Assembly: GCF_006346395.1 (NCBI RefSeq)
Contig: NZ_VDMS01000001.1
Coordinates: 1,860,001 to 1,924,000, forward strand
Direction of reading: 5' to 3'
DNA: 64,000 nucleotides
Source: Nocardioides plantarum
GTDB lineage: Bacteria > Actinomycetota > Actinomycetes > Propionibacteriales > Nocardioidaceae
The first letter of the stretch is position 1. Every line of letters starts with the position of its first letter. Position numbers and translations under genes: made by a program. Shown here piece by piece: positions 51,775-60,789 of the stretch. Under the pieces are notes generated by a model, which saw only the letters and a list, made by a program, of their open reading frames with translations, was not told where the DNA came from and did not search any database.

Positions 51775-52243
51775 AGTCGCGGTCGGCCTCCTCGATGTCG
51801 CCCTCGAGCTCGGCGACGGCGTCGGGCTTGCCGTAGAAGCGCCGGAACGAGTAGACGAGCAGGGCGATCGCGATCAGGGCCGAGAAGAGCAGGGTGCTGC
51901 CGGTGCCGATGCCTCCGGTGAGCCAGGTCCAGTCGGGCAGCGGCCACCACCCGGGCTGGTCGGGGCCGACGATCCACAGGACCCCGCACCCGATGAGGAA
52001 CAGCACCCCCGCGGCCGACAGCGCGATGCGTGTCGGGGTCTCGACGCTCTCGGCGGCGCCCTTGAGCGCGCGGTACTTGATGGGGTCGAGCCGACGCTCG
52101 GCCCACTCGTACTGCTGGGAGAGGACGGCCAGGCCGGCGAAGACCATGATCAGCCCGGGACCGGGAAGGACCAGCGCTGCGACGCCGGCCACCAGCAGCA
52201 GCCAGCCGACGACCTCGAGCCCGATCCGCTTCGCGACCTTCAT
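51749..52243 (-). CDS. PGPGW-type transmembrane protein (TIGR02611-like)
   Basis: 164 residues with hydrophobic segments at about 8-40, 72-92 and 108-130. LVLPGPGLIMVFAGLAVLSQQYEWAERRL is the family motif with the PGPG turn between two helices. The C-terminal 30 residues are acidic and cytoplasmic by expectation. Function unknown. Its 3' end overlaps kptA by 26 bp tail to tail. Confidence 0.85.
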   Translation of the reverse strand: MKVAKRIGLEVVGWLLLVAGVAALVLPGPGLIMVFAGLAVLSQQYEWAERRLDPIKYRALKGAAESVETPTRIALSAAGVLFLIGCGVLWIVGPDQPGWWPLPDWTWLTGGIGTGSTLLFSALIAIALLVYSFRRFYGKPDAVAELEGDIEEADRDFKALSADD

Positions 52244-52308
52244 GGCGTCAGCCTGTCAGAGGGGGTCAACCCGGCCCGCGACTTCGACCCGCGAGATCGG
52301 CCGGGGAA

Positions 52309-52830
52309 TCAGCCGGCGTACTGCGCGACGTAGGCCCGACCCTCGTCGTCCAGGTTGCCGTGGACCTCGGCGACCTTGGCCCAACGCAGGGTCATCCGCA
52401 TGAACCGCAGCGGGTTGTAGACGTCCTCCTCGCGGGAGAACAGCCCGTCGCCGGCGTAGGTCATGATCGTCAGGTTGGACTCCTCGTGCACCGAGCCGTC
52501 GCCGGGGTCGGGCATCAGGTTGCGGACCTCGCAGATCAGTCGCGAGGTCGACTCGTCGACGGTCTGCCAGGCCAGCGGGAAGCCGGTCATCACCGAGCCC
52601 GGGAACGACGTCATCGTCGCGACCGACCAGGCCCGGATCTCGTCACGACCGTGGAAGGTACCGAAGGCGTGCTCGACGTAGTCGGCGTCCTCGGTGAAGC
52701 TGAGCGCGAAGTCGTCCCAGTCGCCGCTCGTCGCGTGGTCCTGGACCCGGGCGTGCATGGCGGCGTAGGCCTCGGTGATCTCGGCCGCGGAGAACCGCCC
52801 GGTCACGGGCGGCTGGTCTGGATCGGGCAC
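52309..52830 (-). CDS. SnoaL/NTF2-like protein
   Basis: 173 residues: ITEAYAAMHARVQDHATSGDWDDFALSFTEDADYVEHAFGTFHGRDEIRAW in overlapping blocks, then RLICEVRNLMPDPGDGS and REEDVYNPLRFMRM. The Asp/His-containing pocket is that of limonene-epoxide-hydrolase-like or SnoaL-like proteins. The sequence is not close to the pair at 36.1-36.9 kb, and no shared operator is present. Function unknown. Confidence 0.8.
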   Translation of the reverse strand: MPDPDQPPVTGRFSAAEITEAYAAMHARVQDHATSGDWDDFALSFTEDADYVEHAFGTFHGRDEIRAWSVATMTSFPGSVMTGFPLAWQTVDESTSRLICEVRNLMPDPGDGSVHEESNLTIMTYAGDGLFSREEDVYNPLRFMRMTLRWAKVAEVHGNLDDEGRAYVAQYAG

Positions 52831-52882
52831 GTCGTCTCCTCGGGCCTCGGGGATGGCAGGGGCGGGATGGGCGGACCGGGGC

Positions 52883-53650
52883 TCACCCGGTGCGGTCGGC
52901 GTACGACGTGGCGGCCGCGTGGACGTCGTCGAGGTAGACCCGGGCGTTGTTGTAGGAGAGCACGCCGCTGGTCCAGCCCTCGCCGGTCGTCAGGTCGCGG
53001 TGGCCGGCACACAGGTAGTCGGCGGCCGCGAGCGCGGCGTCGTCGAGGTCGTTGGGGTCCTGCACCCCGTCGCCGTCGCCGTCGGCGGCCCAGGTCTCCC
53101 AGGTGCTGGGGATGAACTGCATCGGGCCGACGGCGTGGTCCCAGTCGGGATCACCGTGGTAGGTCGTGGTCCGCGGGGTCGCCCGGATCGCCGCGAAGGC
53201 GCCCTGCCCGTCGAGGGCCGGCCCCAGGATCGGGGTCGAGGAGCGCCCGTCGGCACCGAGGGTGCGGCCGCCGAGCGTGCCGTGCTGCGACTCGACCCAG
53301 CCGATCCCGGCGAGCGTGGTCCACCCCAGGCCGCACGACGGTGGTGCCTCGAGCTCGGCGCGGGCGTAGGCACCGAGCGCGGTCTCGGACAGCCCGGCGG
53401 CGGCCGCCGTACGACGCAGCCATGCCGGGTCGACCTGCGGCACCCCCGTGGCAGCCGGGTCCTGGCCGGCGTCGGCGGTGGGTGCGGGGCGCGCGACGGG
53501 GGCCGACTCGAGCGGCCGGGAGCCGGTGGGGGTCAGGTCCTCGACCGGCGGTCGGACGTAGAGCGTCTGCTGCACGACCCAGGCGATCGCGAACAGCGCC
53601 ACGAAGGCGGCGACGGCGAGGTAGGCCGCACGCAGGGGGTGGCGGGTCAC
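52883..53650 (-). CDS. Membrane-anchored lytic transglycosylase (SLT/MltB-like)
   Basis: 255 residues. A single N-terminal membrane helix (AAYLAVAAFVALFAIAWVV, about residues 8-27) precedes a Pro/Ala linker and a goose-lysozyme-like domain with the catalytic Glu in GIGWVESQHG, GPMQFIPSTW and LDDAALAAADYLCAG. Cleaves peptidoglycan glycan strands. GTG 53650 is used because it starts the membrane anchor; the frame extends ten codons further without a better start. Closely similar to the domain of the gene at 55898-57250. Confidence 0.9.
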   Translation of the reverse strand: MTRHPLRAAYLAVAAFVALFAIAWVVQQTLYVRPPVEDLTPTGSRPLESAPVARPAPTADAGQDPAATGVPQVDPAWLRRTAAAAGLSETALGAYARAELEAPPSCGLGWTTLAGIGWVESQHGTLGGRTLGADGRSSTPILGPALDGQGAFAAIRATPRTTTYHGDPDWDHAVGPMQFIPSTWETWAADGDGDGVQDPNDLDDAALAAADYLCAGHRDLTTGEGWTSGVLSYNNARVYLDDVHAAATSYADRTG

Positions 53651-53805
53651 CTGCCCACCCCTCCCGGTCGGTCCGACCACGGCCGTCCCGGTCTCGGGCG
53701 GCTCACAGCGGCCCCCATTATGCGACGTCCGGCAGCCGGGTGCGAACCGGCGGCGGATGTGGGACGACCACCCCGAGCGCCGCGGACCACCTCTACCGTG
53801 GCCGG

Positions 53806-55380
53806 ATGGACGACGCCCGGCGCAACCCGTTCGGGTCGCGCCTGCTCGGCCCGGCCGACCAGTCGGCCCGCTCGCTGCGGGTGCGCGTGCAGCTGCTGCT
53901 CACCGGGCTGCTGGTCACGACGAACCTGGTCGGTGCGGGGGTCGTGGTGATCATCGCCAGCGTGCTCGTCCCGGCGCCGACCCCGACCCGCGGCACGGTC
54001 CTCTCGCTCGCGATCGCCGTGCCCGTCTACGTCGCCGTCGCCGTGGTCCTCGGCGCCGTCATCGGTACGACGGCCACGCTGCGGGCGATGCGCTGGGCCC
54101 TCACCGACACCGCCCCGGACGCCGCCGACCGCGAGCGGGCGCTGCGGGCACCCCTGCGCCTGACGCAGCTGCAGGGCGCGCTGTGGGGCGGTGCGACCGC
54201 GCTCTTCACCGGTCTCGCGCTGCTCCTGCAGCCGTCCCGCGCCCTGACCACGTTCGCCACCGTCGCGATCGCCTCGGTGGTGGTGTGCGCGGTCGCGTTC
54301 CTGCTCTCGCAGTGGGCGGTCCGGCCGGTGTCGGCGCGGGCGCTGGCGACCGCGCCGCTCACCGCTCGCCCGCGCGGGGTCGGCGTCGGCGAGCGAATGG
54401 TCATCTTCTGGTGCCTGGGGACCGCCGTACCGATGCTGGGGGTGGTGCTCACCGCCCTGCTCGCGCTGGTGAGCCCCGACGAGACGTCGCTGACCCGGCT
54501 CGCGGTGACCGTGCTGGTGGTCGGCGCGGTCGTGCTCGTCTTCGGCCTCTTCGTCACGGTGCTCAACGCCCGGTCGGTCGTGGCGCCGGTGCTCTCGGTC
54601 CGCGACGCCCTCCTCGACGTCGAGCAGGGCGACCTCGCGCGCGAGGTGCCGGTCTACGACGGCACCGAGCTCGGCCTGCTGCAGTCGGGCTTCAACCAGA
54701 TGGTGACGGGGCTGCGCGAGCGCGAGCACCTGCGCGACCTGTTCGGGCGCCACGTCGGCCAGGAGGTCGCCGCCGCGGCGGCCGCGGGGGCGGTCGAGCT
54801 CGGCGGTGAGACCCGAGTGGCGACGGTGCTGTTCGTCGACCTGATCGGCTCGACGCGCTACGCCACCGAGCACTCACCGGCCGAGGTCGTCGAGGTGCTC
54901 AACCGGTTCTTCGCGGTCGTGGTCGACGAGGTCGACCGGCACCACGGCCTGGTCAACAAGTTCGTGGGCGACGCCGTGCTGGCGATCTTCGGGGCTCCCG
55001 TCGAGCTCCCGGACCACGCGGCCCGGGCCCTGGCGTCCGCCCGGGCGATGGCGGCCCGCCTGGTCACCGAGGTGCCCGAGGTCGGCGCCGGCGTCGGGGT
55101 CGCGACCGGTGAGGTCGTGGCCGGCAACGTCGGTCACCAGCAGCGGTTCGAGTACACCGTGATCGGCGACGCCGTGAACTCCGCCTCCCGGCTCACCGAC
55201 CTGGCCAAGGACGTCCCGGGCCACGTGCTCGTCGCCCGGGCCACGGTCGATGCCGCCGGCGCCGAGGAGTCGTCGCGCTGGTCGGCGTACGAGAGCGTGG
55301 TGCTGCGCGGCCGGTCGGTCGCGACCGAGGTCGCCGTACCGACCGGCACGCAGACGGGCCCGGTCAGCCCAGCGCGCTGA
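53806..55380 (+). CDS. Class III adenylate/guanylate cyclase with HAMP domain
   Basis: 524 residues. Six hydrophobic segments in the first 250 residues are followed by a HAMP-like linker (VVAPVLSVRDALLDVEQGDLAREV) and a CHD catalytic domain starting near 340: metal Asp in LFVDLIGST, second Asp in NKFVGDAVLAIFG, and QRFEYTVIGDAVNSASRL for substrate and transition-state contacts. Makes cAMP (or cGMP) at the membrane. ATG 53806 follows a GGCCGG leader. The 3' end overlaps the convergent tpx gene by 17 bp. Confidence 0.93.
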   Translation: MDDARRNPFGSRLLGPADQSARSLRVRVQLLLTGLLVTTNLVGAGVVVIIASVLVPAPTPTRGTVLSLAIAVPVYVAVAVVLGAVIGTTATLRAMRWALTDTAPDAADRERALRAPLRLTQLQGALWGGATALFTGLALLLQPSRALTTFATVAIASVVVCAVAFLLSQWAVRPVSARALATAPLTARPRGVGVGERMVIFWCLGTAVPMLGVVLTALLALVSPDETSLTRLAVTVLVVGAVVLVFGLFVTVLNARSVVAPVLSVRDALLDVEQGDLAREVPVYDGTELGLLQSGFNQMVTGLREREHLRDLFGRHVGQEVAAAAAAGAVELGGETRVATVLFVDLIGSTRYATEHSPAEVVEVLNRFFAVVVDEVDRHHGLVNKFVGDAVLAIFGAPVELPDHAARALASARAMAARLVTEVPEVGAGVGVATGEVVAGNVGHQQRFEYTVIGDAVNSASRLTDLAKDVPGHVLVARATVDAAGAEESSRWSAYESVVLRGRSVATEVAVPTGTQTGPVSPAR

Positions 55381-55855
55381 CCGCGGCGTCGTAGTCGGGC
55401 TCGGTGCCGATCTCGGGGACCAGCTGGCTGTGGAGCACGGTGCCGTCGCGGTCGACGACCACCACGGCGCGGGCCAGCAGGGCCTCGAACTTGCCGTCGA
55501 CGAGGGTCACGCCGTAGTCGCTGCCGAACGACGACTTGTACGCCGAGGCCGCGACGGCGTTGTCGATGCCCTCGGCACCGCAGAAGCGGGCCTGCGCGAA
55601 GGGCAGGTCGACCGAGACGTTGACGACGCGGGTGTCGTCGAGGTCGGCGGCCAGCTCGTTGAACTTGCGCACGCTCGCCGAGCAGACCCCGGTGTCGACG
55701 CTCGGGAAGATGTTGAGCACGGTGCGCGTGCCAGAGGCGAGGGTGACCTCGCTGAAGTCGGAACCGGTCAGCGTGAACGCCGGGGCGGTCGAGCCGACCG
55801 CCGGGAGCTCGCCGACGGTCTGAACAGGGGTGCCGCCCAGGGCAGTGGTAGCCAT
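55364..55855 (-). CDS. tpx: Thiol peroxidase Tpx
   Basis: 163-residue thioredoxin-dependent lipid hydroperoxide peroxidase. The peroxidatic Cys58 is in PSVDTGVCSASVRKF and the resolving Cys92 in FCGAEG, the atypical 2-Cys pattern of Tpx; PAVGSTAPAFTLTGSDFSEV leads the fold. ATG 55855 is preferred to GTG 55861. Monocistronic. Confidence 0.97.
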   Translation of the reverse strand: MATTALGGTPVQTVGELPAVGSTAPAFTLTGSDFSEVTLASGTRTVLNIFPSVDTGVCSASVRKFNELAADLDDTRVVNVSVDLPFAQARFCGAEGIDNAVAASAYKSSFGSDYGVTLVDGKFEALLARAVVVVDRDGTVLHSQLVPEIGTEPDYDAAVSALG

Positions 55856-55897
55856 GACCACTTTCTAGCAGCCGGACGATCACCGGCTGCGGGCGGC

Positions 55898-57250
55898 TCA
55901 GCCCTCGACCGGCAGCGAGTAGTCGGCCAGGCAGGTGTCGAAGTCGTCGTCGGTGCGGGCGGGGTCGTCGACCAGGGCCAGGTCGTCACCGCAGTAGTCG
56001 GTGGCCTCGTCGGGCGTCAGGGAGGCGAGCTCGGGCTCGACGACGACCGGCGTGGTGGGCGCCGCCGGCGTCGTCGAGGCCGGGGTCGAGGGCGCGGCCG
56101 GCGTCGTCGGGGCGGCCGGGGCGGCGGGGTCGACCGGGTCGGCCGGGTGGGTCGGCTCGGCCGGGTCCGTCGGCTCGGCGGGGCTGGTCGGGCTGGTCGG
56201 CTCGGCGGGGTCGACGGGCTCGCTCGGCGTGACCGGGGCCGGGGCACCGGCCGCGGCGGGGCTCCCGGTGACGGCGTCGGCGACGGGCTCGGCACTCACG
56301 ACGGCGTCGAGGACGGCGGGCTGACCGACGGCCCGCAGGCCGGTCCCGGCCCCGGCGACGGGCACCAGCGGCCCGACGTCGCGGGGGCGGGCGGCGAGCA
56401 CCGGCGGGGCGGTGGCCGGGGCCGCGGGGGTGCCGCCCTGCAGATAGCCGCCCATGAGCGACAGGACCTGGTCGACGTAGGCGCTGCTGTGGTTGTAGCG
56501 GAAGACCGCGAGCCGCTGGCCGGGCGCCTTGGTGAGGTCGTCGGTGCCCGAGCAGAGGTAGACGGCCGCGGCGAGTGCGGCGTCGTCGATGTCGAGCGGG
56601 TCGCGGGCACCGTCGTTGTCGGCGTCGACGCCCACGACCGACCAGGTCGACGGGATGAACTGCAACGGCCCGACCGCCCGGTCGTAGCGGGTGTCGCCGT
56701 CGTACTGGCCGGCGTCGGTGTCACGGATGGTCGCGGTGCCGTGGCGGCCGTCGAGGACCGGGCCGAGGATCGAGGGGGTCGAGACGCCGTCGGTGCGCAG
56801 GGTGGCGCCGCCGAACCGGCCGTGGTCGCTCTCGATGCGGCCGATGGCGGCGAGCAGCTGCCAGCTCAGCCCGCAGGCGGGGTCGGCGGCGTTGATGACG
56901 GTCTCGGCACGCTGGTAGGCGGCCAGGGCCGTCGCCGGGATGTCGCTCGAGGTGGGTCGGGCGGCCACGGTCGAGAACCGGCCGTCGCTGGCCGCGATCC
57001 GGGTCGGTGTCGACAGGCTGGCGGGGGCGTCGAGGCTCCCGGTGGTCGTGGGTGCACCGGTGGACGTGGACGGCGTGGTGGGAGCAACGGGCCCGAACGG
57101 CACGCCCGGACGCGCCTGGGGAGCAGCCGTGGTCGGCGCCGCCGCGGTGATGGTCGTCGTCCCGGTGACATGGGTGGTCCACGCGACCGAGACCAGCGCC
57201 AGGGGGACGGCCGTCGCGACTCGCCTCGAGCGAGTCGTAGTGCGTGCCAT
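55898..57250 (-). CDS. Secreted lytic transglycosylase with Pro/Ala/Thr-rich tail
   Basis: 450 residues. A short Arg-rich start and hydrophobic stretch (TAVPLALVSVAWTTHV) act as signal or anchor; the catalytic domain spans about 110-280 (AAIGRIESDHGRFGG with the catalytic Glu; VGPLQFIPSTWSVVG; LDIDDAALAAAVYLCSG). Residues about 300-420 are low-complexity Pro-Ala-Glu-Thr repeats (EPTDPAEPTHPADPVDP), likely spanning the wall. The end EATDYCGDDLALVDD has two cysteines. ATG 57250 is the start of the secretion signal; an upstream in-frame extension is unlikely. Confidence 0.88.
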   Translation of the reverse strand: MARTTTRSRRVATAVPLALVSVAWTTHVTGTTTITAAAPTTAAPQARPGVPFGPVAPTTPSTSTGAPTTTGSLDAPASLSTPTRIAASDGRFSTVAARPTSSDIPATALAAYQRAETVINAADPACGLSWQLLAAIGRIESDHGRFGGATLRTDGVSTPSILGPVLDGRHGTATIRDTDAGQYDGDTRYDRAVGPLQFIPSTWSVVGVDADNDGARDPLDIDDAALAAAVYLCSGTDDLTKAPGQRLAVFRYNHSSAYVDQVLSLMGGYLQGGTPAAPATAPPVLAARPRDVGPLVPVAGAGTGLRAVGQPAVLDAVVSAEPVADAVTGSPAAAGAPAPVTPSEPVDPAEPTSPTSPAEPTDPAEPTHPADPVDPAAPAAPTTPAAPSTPASTTPAAPTTPVVVEPELASLTPDEATDYCGDDLALVDDPARTDDDFDTCLADYSLPVEG

Positions 57251-57352
57251 GTCGGAGGTGCTCCCTGGGTGGTGTGTCCCGTCGGCGGTCCGTGGTCGGG
57301 GATCAGCCACTGCCGGTCGGGCCTTCATTAGACCACCGGCCCGGGCACCGCC

Positions 57353-57368
57353 CTGACCGAATGGTCAG
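57353..57368. promoter_or_regulatory. CTGACC-GAAT-GGTCAG palindrome in the divergent promoter region
   Basis: Located in the 292-bp gap between the transglycosylase and rsbQ-like genes (57251-57542). Perfect 6-bp arms with a 4-bp spacer suggest an operator; no nearby regulator gene is present. The rest of the gap holds nothing recognisable. Confidence 0.4.
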
Positions 57369-57542
57369 GAATGCCGAACTGTTCAGCAGCCGTTCGGTCA
57401 ATCGTGCGGATGCCGGCCGACCCCGCGCACCACCCGAAGTGGGGATTTCCCGTCGAACTGCGCCCCCCAGCGCCGCGGATGGCACACCATGGCGCCATGC
57501 CCTCTCCGCGCCGTACCGCCGATCGAGCCTAAGGTCCTGGGT

Positions 57543-58340
57543 GTGTCCGTCCTGGAACGGCATCGCGTGTCGGTCACCGGCCCGGCCGGTGCCACCCCCG
57601 TCCTCTTCGCGCACGGCTTCGGTTGCGACCAGGCCATGTGGCGGTTCGTCGCGCCGGCGTTCGAGGACCGCTACCGGGTGGTCCGCTTCGACCTCGCCGG
57701 GTCCGGTGGCTCCGACCTGTCCCAGTACGACGCCGAGGAGTACTCGACCCTGGGGCGCTACGCCGAGGACGTCGTCGAGATCTGCCGCGAGCTCCGGCTC
57801 GAGGACGTCGTGTTCGTGGGGCACTCGGTGGCCGGCATGATCGGCGTGCTCGCGCACCTGGCCGACCCCGGTCGGTTCTCGCGCCTGGTGCTGGTCGGGC
57901 CCTCGGCCCGCTACATCGACGACGACGGCTACGTCGGCGGGTACAGCAGGGCCGACATCGCCGAGCTCCTCGACCTGATGGACAGCAACAACCTCGGCTG
58001 GCAGCAGCCGCTGGCCACCATGCTGATGCCCGGCACCGAGCTGGACGCCGAGCGGTCCGAGCTGGACGCGAGCTTCTGCCGCACCCGGCCCGACATCGCC
58101 CGCCGGTTCGCCGCGGTCACCTTCCTGGGCGACAACCGGACCGACCTCGTCGAGGTCACCGTGCCCACGCTCGTGCTGCAGAACCGCCACGACTCCATCG
58201 CCCCGCTCCCCGCCGGAGAGTTCGTCCGCGACGCGATCCCCGGCGCGACGATGCAGGTCATCGAGACCAGCGGGCACTGCGCCCACCTCAGCGCCCCCGC
58301 CGAGACCATCGCCGCCATCGACGCGTTCCTGCCGTCGTGA
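57543..58340 (+). CDS. rsbQ: RsbQ-like alpha/beta hydrolase
   Basis: 265-residue hydrolase close to Bacillus subtilis RsbQ, the energy-stress activator of the RsbP phosphatase. The nucleophile Ser95 is in VGHSVAGM, the acid in LVLQNRHDSIAP and the His in TSGHCAHLSAP; FAHGFGCDQAMWRFVAPAFEDRYRVVRFDLAGSG is nearly the RsbQ sequence (short part: GFGCDQAMW). GTG 57543 is chosen because TAAGG precedes it and the length then matches RsbQ (269). The next gene encodes the RsbP-type partner, overlapping by 4 bp. Confidence 0.88.
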   Translation: MSVLERHRVSVTGPAGATPVLFAHGFGCDQAMWRFVAPAFEDRYRVVRFDLAGSGGSDLSQYDAEEYSTLGRYAEDVVEICRELRLEDVVFVGHSVAGMIGVLAHLADPGRFSRLVLVGPSARYIDDDGYVGGYSRADIAELLDLMDSNNLGWQQPLATMLMPGTELDAERSELDASFCRTRPDIARRFAAVTFLGDNRTDLVEVTVPTLVLQNRHDSIAPLPAGEFVRDAIPGATMQVIETSGHCAHLSAPAETIAAIDAFLPS

Positions 58341-59464
58341 CCGGGGCTCCCGAGGATGACGACCTCTTCGACCACGCACCGGCCGCCTACGTCGTCCTCG
58401 ACCGCGCCGACGGACACATCGTGCGGGCCAACCAGGCCTTCTCCTCGCTCGTACGCCGCCCGCTCGACGAGGTCCTGACCTGCACCCTCCCGCGCCTGCT
58501 CAGCGTCGCGGGGCGGATCTACTTCGACACCCACCTGATGCCGATGCTCTACCTCAACGGCCGCGTCGACGAGGTGGCGCTCGACGTGGTCACCGCCGAG
58601 GGCGAGCGGGTGCCGGTCCTGGTCAACGCCAACCGGGACGCCACGGGCGTCCGCGTCGTCATGTTCGGCGCCAGCGAGCGCCGGCGCTACGAGACCGACC
58701 TGCTGCGGTCGACGCGGGCGGCCGAGGCCGCGCGCCAGGCGGCGGTCGAGCTCGCGCGCACCCTGCAGCAGACCCTGATCCCGCCCGTCCCGCCGCGCAT
58801 CCCGCGGCTGGAGATCTCGGCCGCCTACCGCCCGGCGGGGGCCGGCGACGAGGTGGGCGGCGACTTCTACGACGTCTTCAACGTCGCCCCGTCGGTGTGG
58901 ACCGTGGTGCTGGGCGACGTCCTCGGCAAGGGCGTCCGGGCGGCCGCCGTGACCTCCTTCATCCGGCACACCGTGCGCGACCTCGCCATGCAGCTCGCCG
59001 ACCCGGCCGAGCTGCTGCACGCCCTCGACCGGGCCCTGCGGGCCCACGACACCGACAAGTTCTGCACCGTGGTCCTGCTGCGCCTGACCGAGTCGTCGGA
59101 CGGCTGGGTCGTCGAGGGCGCCTCCGGCGGGCACCCGCTGCCCCTCCTGGTCACCGCCGACGGCCGGGTCAGCGAGGTCGGCACCCCCGGTTCCCTCATC
59201 GGGATCCTCGACCACCCCCACTACACGACCTTCACGCACCGGCTGGGGGCCGACGAGCTCGTCACCCTCTACACCGACGGCGTGACCGAGGCCCGGCGCG
59301 GACGCGAGCTCTTCGGCGACCGGGCCCTGCGCGAGCTCCTGCGCACCGCGTCCGCGCAGCCGGCGTCGGTCAGCCAGGCGGTGGCCGACGCCGTGGTCGA
59401 CTACCAGGGCGGCGTGCCCAGCGACGACATCGCCGTCCTCACCCTGCGGCCGGCCCCCTGCTAG
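58337..59464 (+). CDS. rsbP: RsbP-like PAS-PP2C phosphatase
   Basis: 375 residues: PAS-type sensor at about 10-115 (AAYVVLDRADGHIVRANQAF), a short helical linker at about 120-150 (RRRYETDLLRSTRAAEAARQAAVELARTLQQ) and a SpoIIE/PP2C phosphatase domain (GDEVGGDFYDVF, LGDVLGKGVRAAAVTSF, LYTDGVTEARRG, PSDDIAVLTL). In B. subtilis RsbP dephosphorylates the anti-anti-sigma RsbV after activation by RsbQ. The target anti-sigma-factor antagonist is not in the window. Confidence 0.88.
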   Translation: MTGAPEDDDLFDHAPAAYVVLDRADGHIVRANQAFSSLVRRPLDEVLTCTLPRLLSVAGRIYFDTHLMPMLYLNGRVDEVALDVVTAEGERVPVLVNANRDATGVRVVMFGASERRRYETDLLRSTRAAEAARQAAVELARTLQQTLIPPVPPRIPRLEISAAYRPAGAGDEVGGDFYDVFNVAPSVWTVVLGDVLGKGVRAAAVTSFIRHTVRDLAMQLADPAELLHALDRALRAHDTDKFCTVVLLRLTESSDGWVVEGASGGHPLPLLVTADGRVSEVGTPGSLIGILDHPHYTTFTHRLGADELVTLYTDGVTEARRGRELFGDRALRELLRTASAQPASVSQAVADAVVDYQGGVPSDDIAVLTLRPAPC

Positions 59465-59478
59465 TCACGCCCGAACAG

Positions 59479-60789
59479 TCACGCCCCGAGCACGTGCGCG
59501 AGGTGGTCGTTGCCGAGCACCCGCTGCGGGTCGAGCCGGTCGCGCAGCGCGAGGAGCTCGCCGAAGCGCGGGTAGCGCTCGCGCAGGTCGGCCGCGCCGA
59601 GGCCGTGCAGCTTGCCCCAGTGCGGGCGGCCGCCGACGTCGCCGGCGATGGCCTCCAGGGTCGCGAAGTAGGCCTCCCGGTCCGGGCTCCCCACCGCCGT
59701 GTGCACCGCGACGTAGAGCGAGTCGCGCCCCTCGGCCGTCGAGACGGCGATGTCGTCGGCCGCCGCGACCCGCACCTCGACGGGCACGGCGATCCGCCAG
59801 CGGCTGCGCTCGACGGCGCCGACCAGCTCGCGGAGCACGTCGAGACCGTGCTCGCGCGGGACGGCGTACTCCATCTCCTCGAAGCGGACCCGGCGCGGCG
59901 AGGTGAAGACGCGGTGGGAGCGGTCGCTGAACTCGCGGTCGCCCAGCGCGGACGCCGACACCCGGGCCAGCGGCCGCACCAGTGCCGGCACCCGGCGCCC
60001 GGCGCCCACGACCCCGCCGAAGACGGTGTTGGACAGGAAGTCGTCGTCCCACCAGGCCCGGCGCCGTGACAGCGGCTCGAGGTCGTCGAGCGGCACCCGT
60101 GTGTTGTGCTTGGTGAGCACCTTGCGGGTGTGCGGGAACCAGTAGAACTCGACGTGGTCGGTGCCCGCCACGTCGTCGTCGAAGCGGTCGAGCACCTCGT
60201 CGAGGGCGCCGCCGGCCTCGCGGGCCCGGATCCCGAACGCCGGCTCGGTCTGCAGGGTCACCGTGGTGATCACGCCGAGCGCGCCGAGCCCGACCCGCGC
60301 GGCGGCGTACACGTCGGGGTTCTCGGACGGCGAGCACGTCAGCGTCGTGCCGTCGGGCAGCGCCAGCTCGAGGGCGCGGACCTGGGTGGCGATGCCGCCG
60401 AAGCGCGCGCCGGTGCCGTGGGTGCCGGTCGAGATCGCGCCCGAGATCGACTGGGCGTCGATGTCGCCGAGGTTGGTCATCGCCAGGCCGAGCGCGTCGA
60501 GGGCCCGGTTGAGCGCACCCAGCCTGATGCCGGCCTCGACGGTCACCAGCCCGGTGCCGGCGTCGGCGTGCAGCACCCGGTCGAGCCGGTCCAGGCGCAG
60601 CTGGACGTCGTCGGGACGCCCGATCGCGGTGAAGGAGTGGCCGCTGCCGATCGGGCGGACCCGGCGGCCCGCCGCGGCGCAGGAGGCCAGGAAGGGGGCG
60701 ATCTCGGCAGTGGTGCGGGGGGTCAGGACCTCGATGCCCTCGACCCGCTGGTTGCCTGCCCAGTTGGTCCAGGCTTGACTCGTCGACAT
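59479..60789 (-). CDS. FAD-linked D-arabinono-1,4-lactone oxidase family protein
   Basis: 436-residue VAO-type flavoenzyme. RPIGSGHSFTAIG with the putative flavin-linked His51 and the GAISTGTHGTGARFGG segment form the FAD domain; the ALO domain ends in YVAVHTAVG and GKLHGLGAADLRERYPRF. Homologs oxidise L-gulono- or D-arabinono-lactones. Its ATG overlaps, on the opposite strand, the ATG of the next gene (shared CATG). Confidence 0.88.
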   Translation of the reverse strand: MSTSQAWTNWAGNQRVEGIEVLTPRTTAEIAPFLASCAAAGRRVRPIGSGHSFTAIGRPDDVQLRLDRLDRVLHADAGTGLVTVEAGIRLGALNRALDALGLAMTNLGDIDAQSISGAISTGTHGTGARFGGIATQVRALELALPDGTTLTCSPSENPDVYAAARVGLGALGVITTVTLQTEPAFGIRAREAGGALDEVLDRFDDDVAGTDHVEFYWFPHTRKVLTKHNTRVPLDDLEPLSRRRAWWDDDFLSNTVFGGVVGAGRRVPALVRPLARVSASALGDREFSDRSHRVFTSPRRVRFEEMEYAVPREHGLDVLRELVGAVERSRWRIAVPVEVRVAAADDIAVSTAEGRDSLYVAVHTAVGSPDREAYFATLEAIAGDVGGRPHWGKLHGLGAADLRERYPRFGELLALRDRLDPQRVLGNDHLAHVLGA

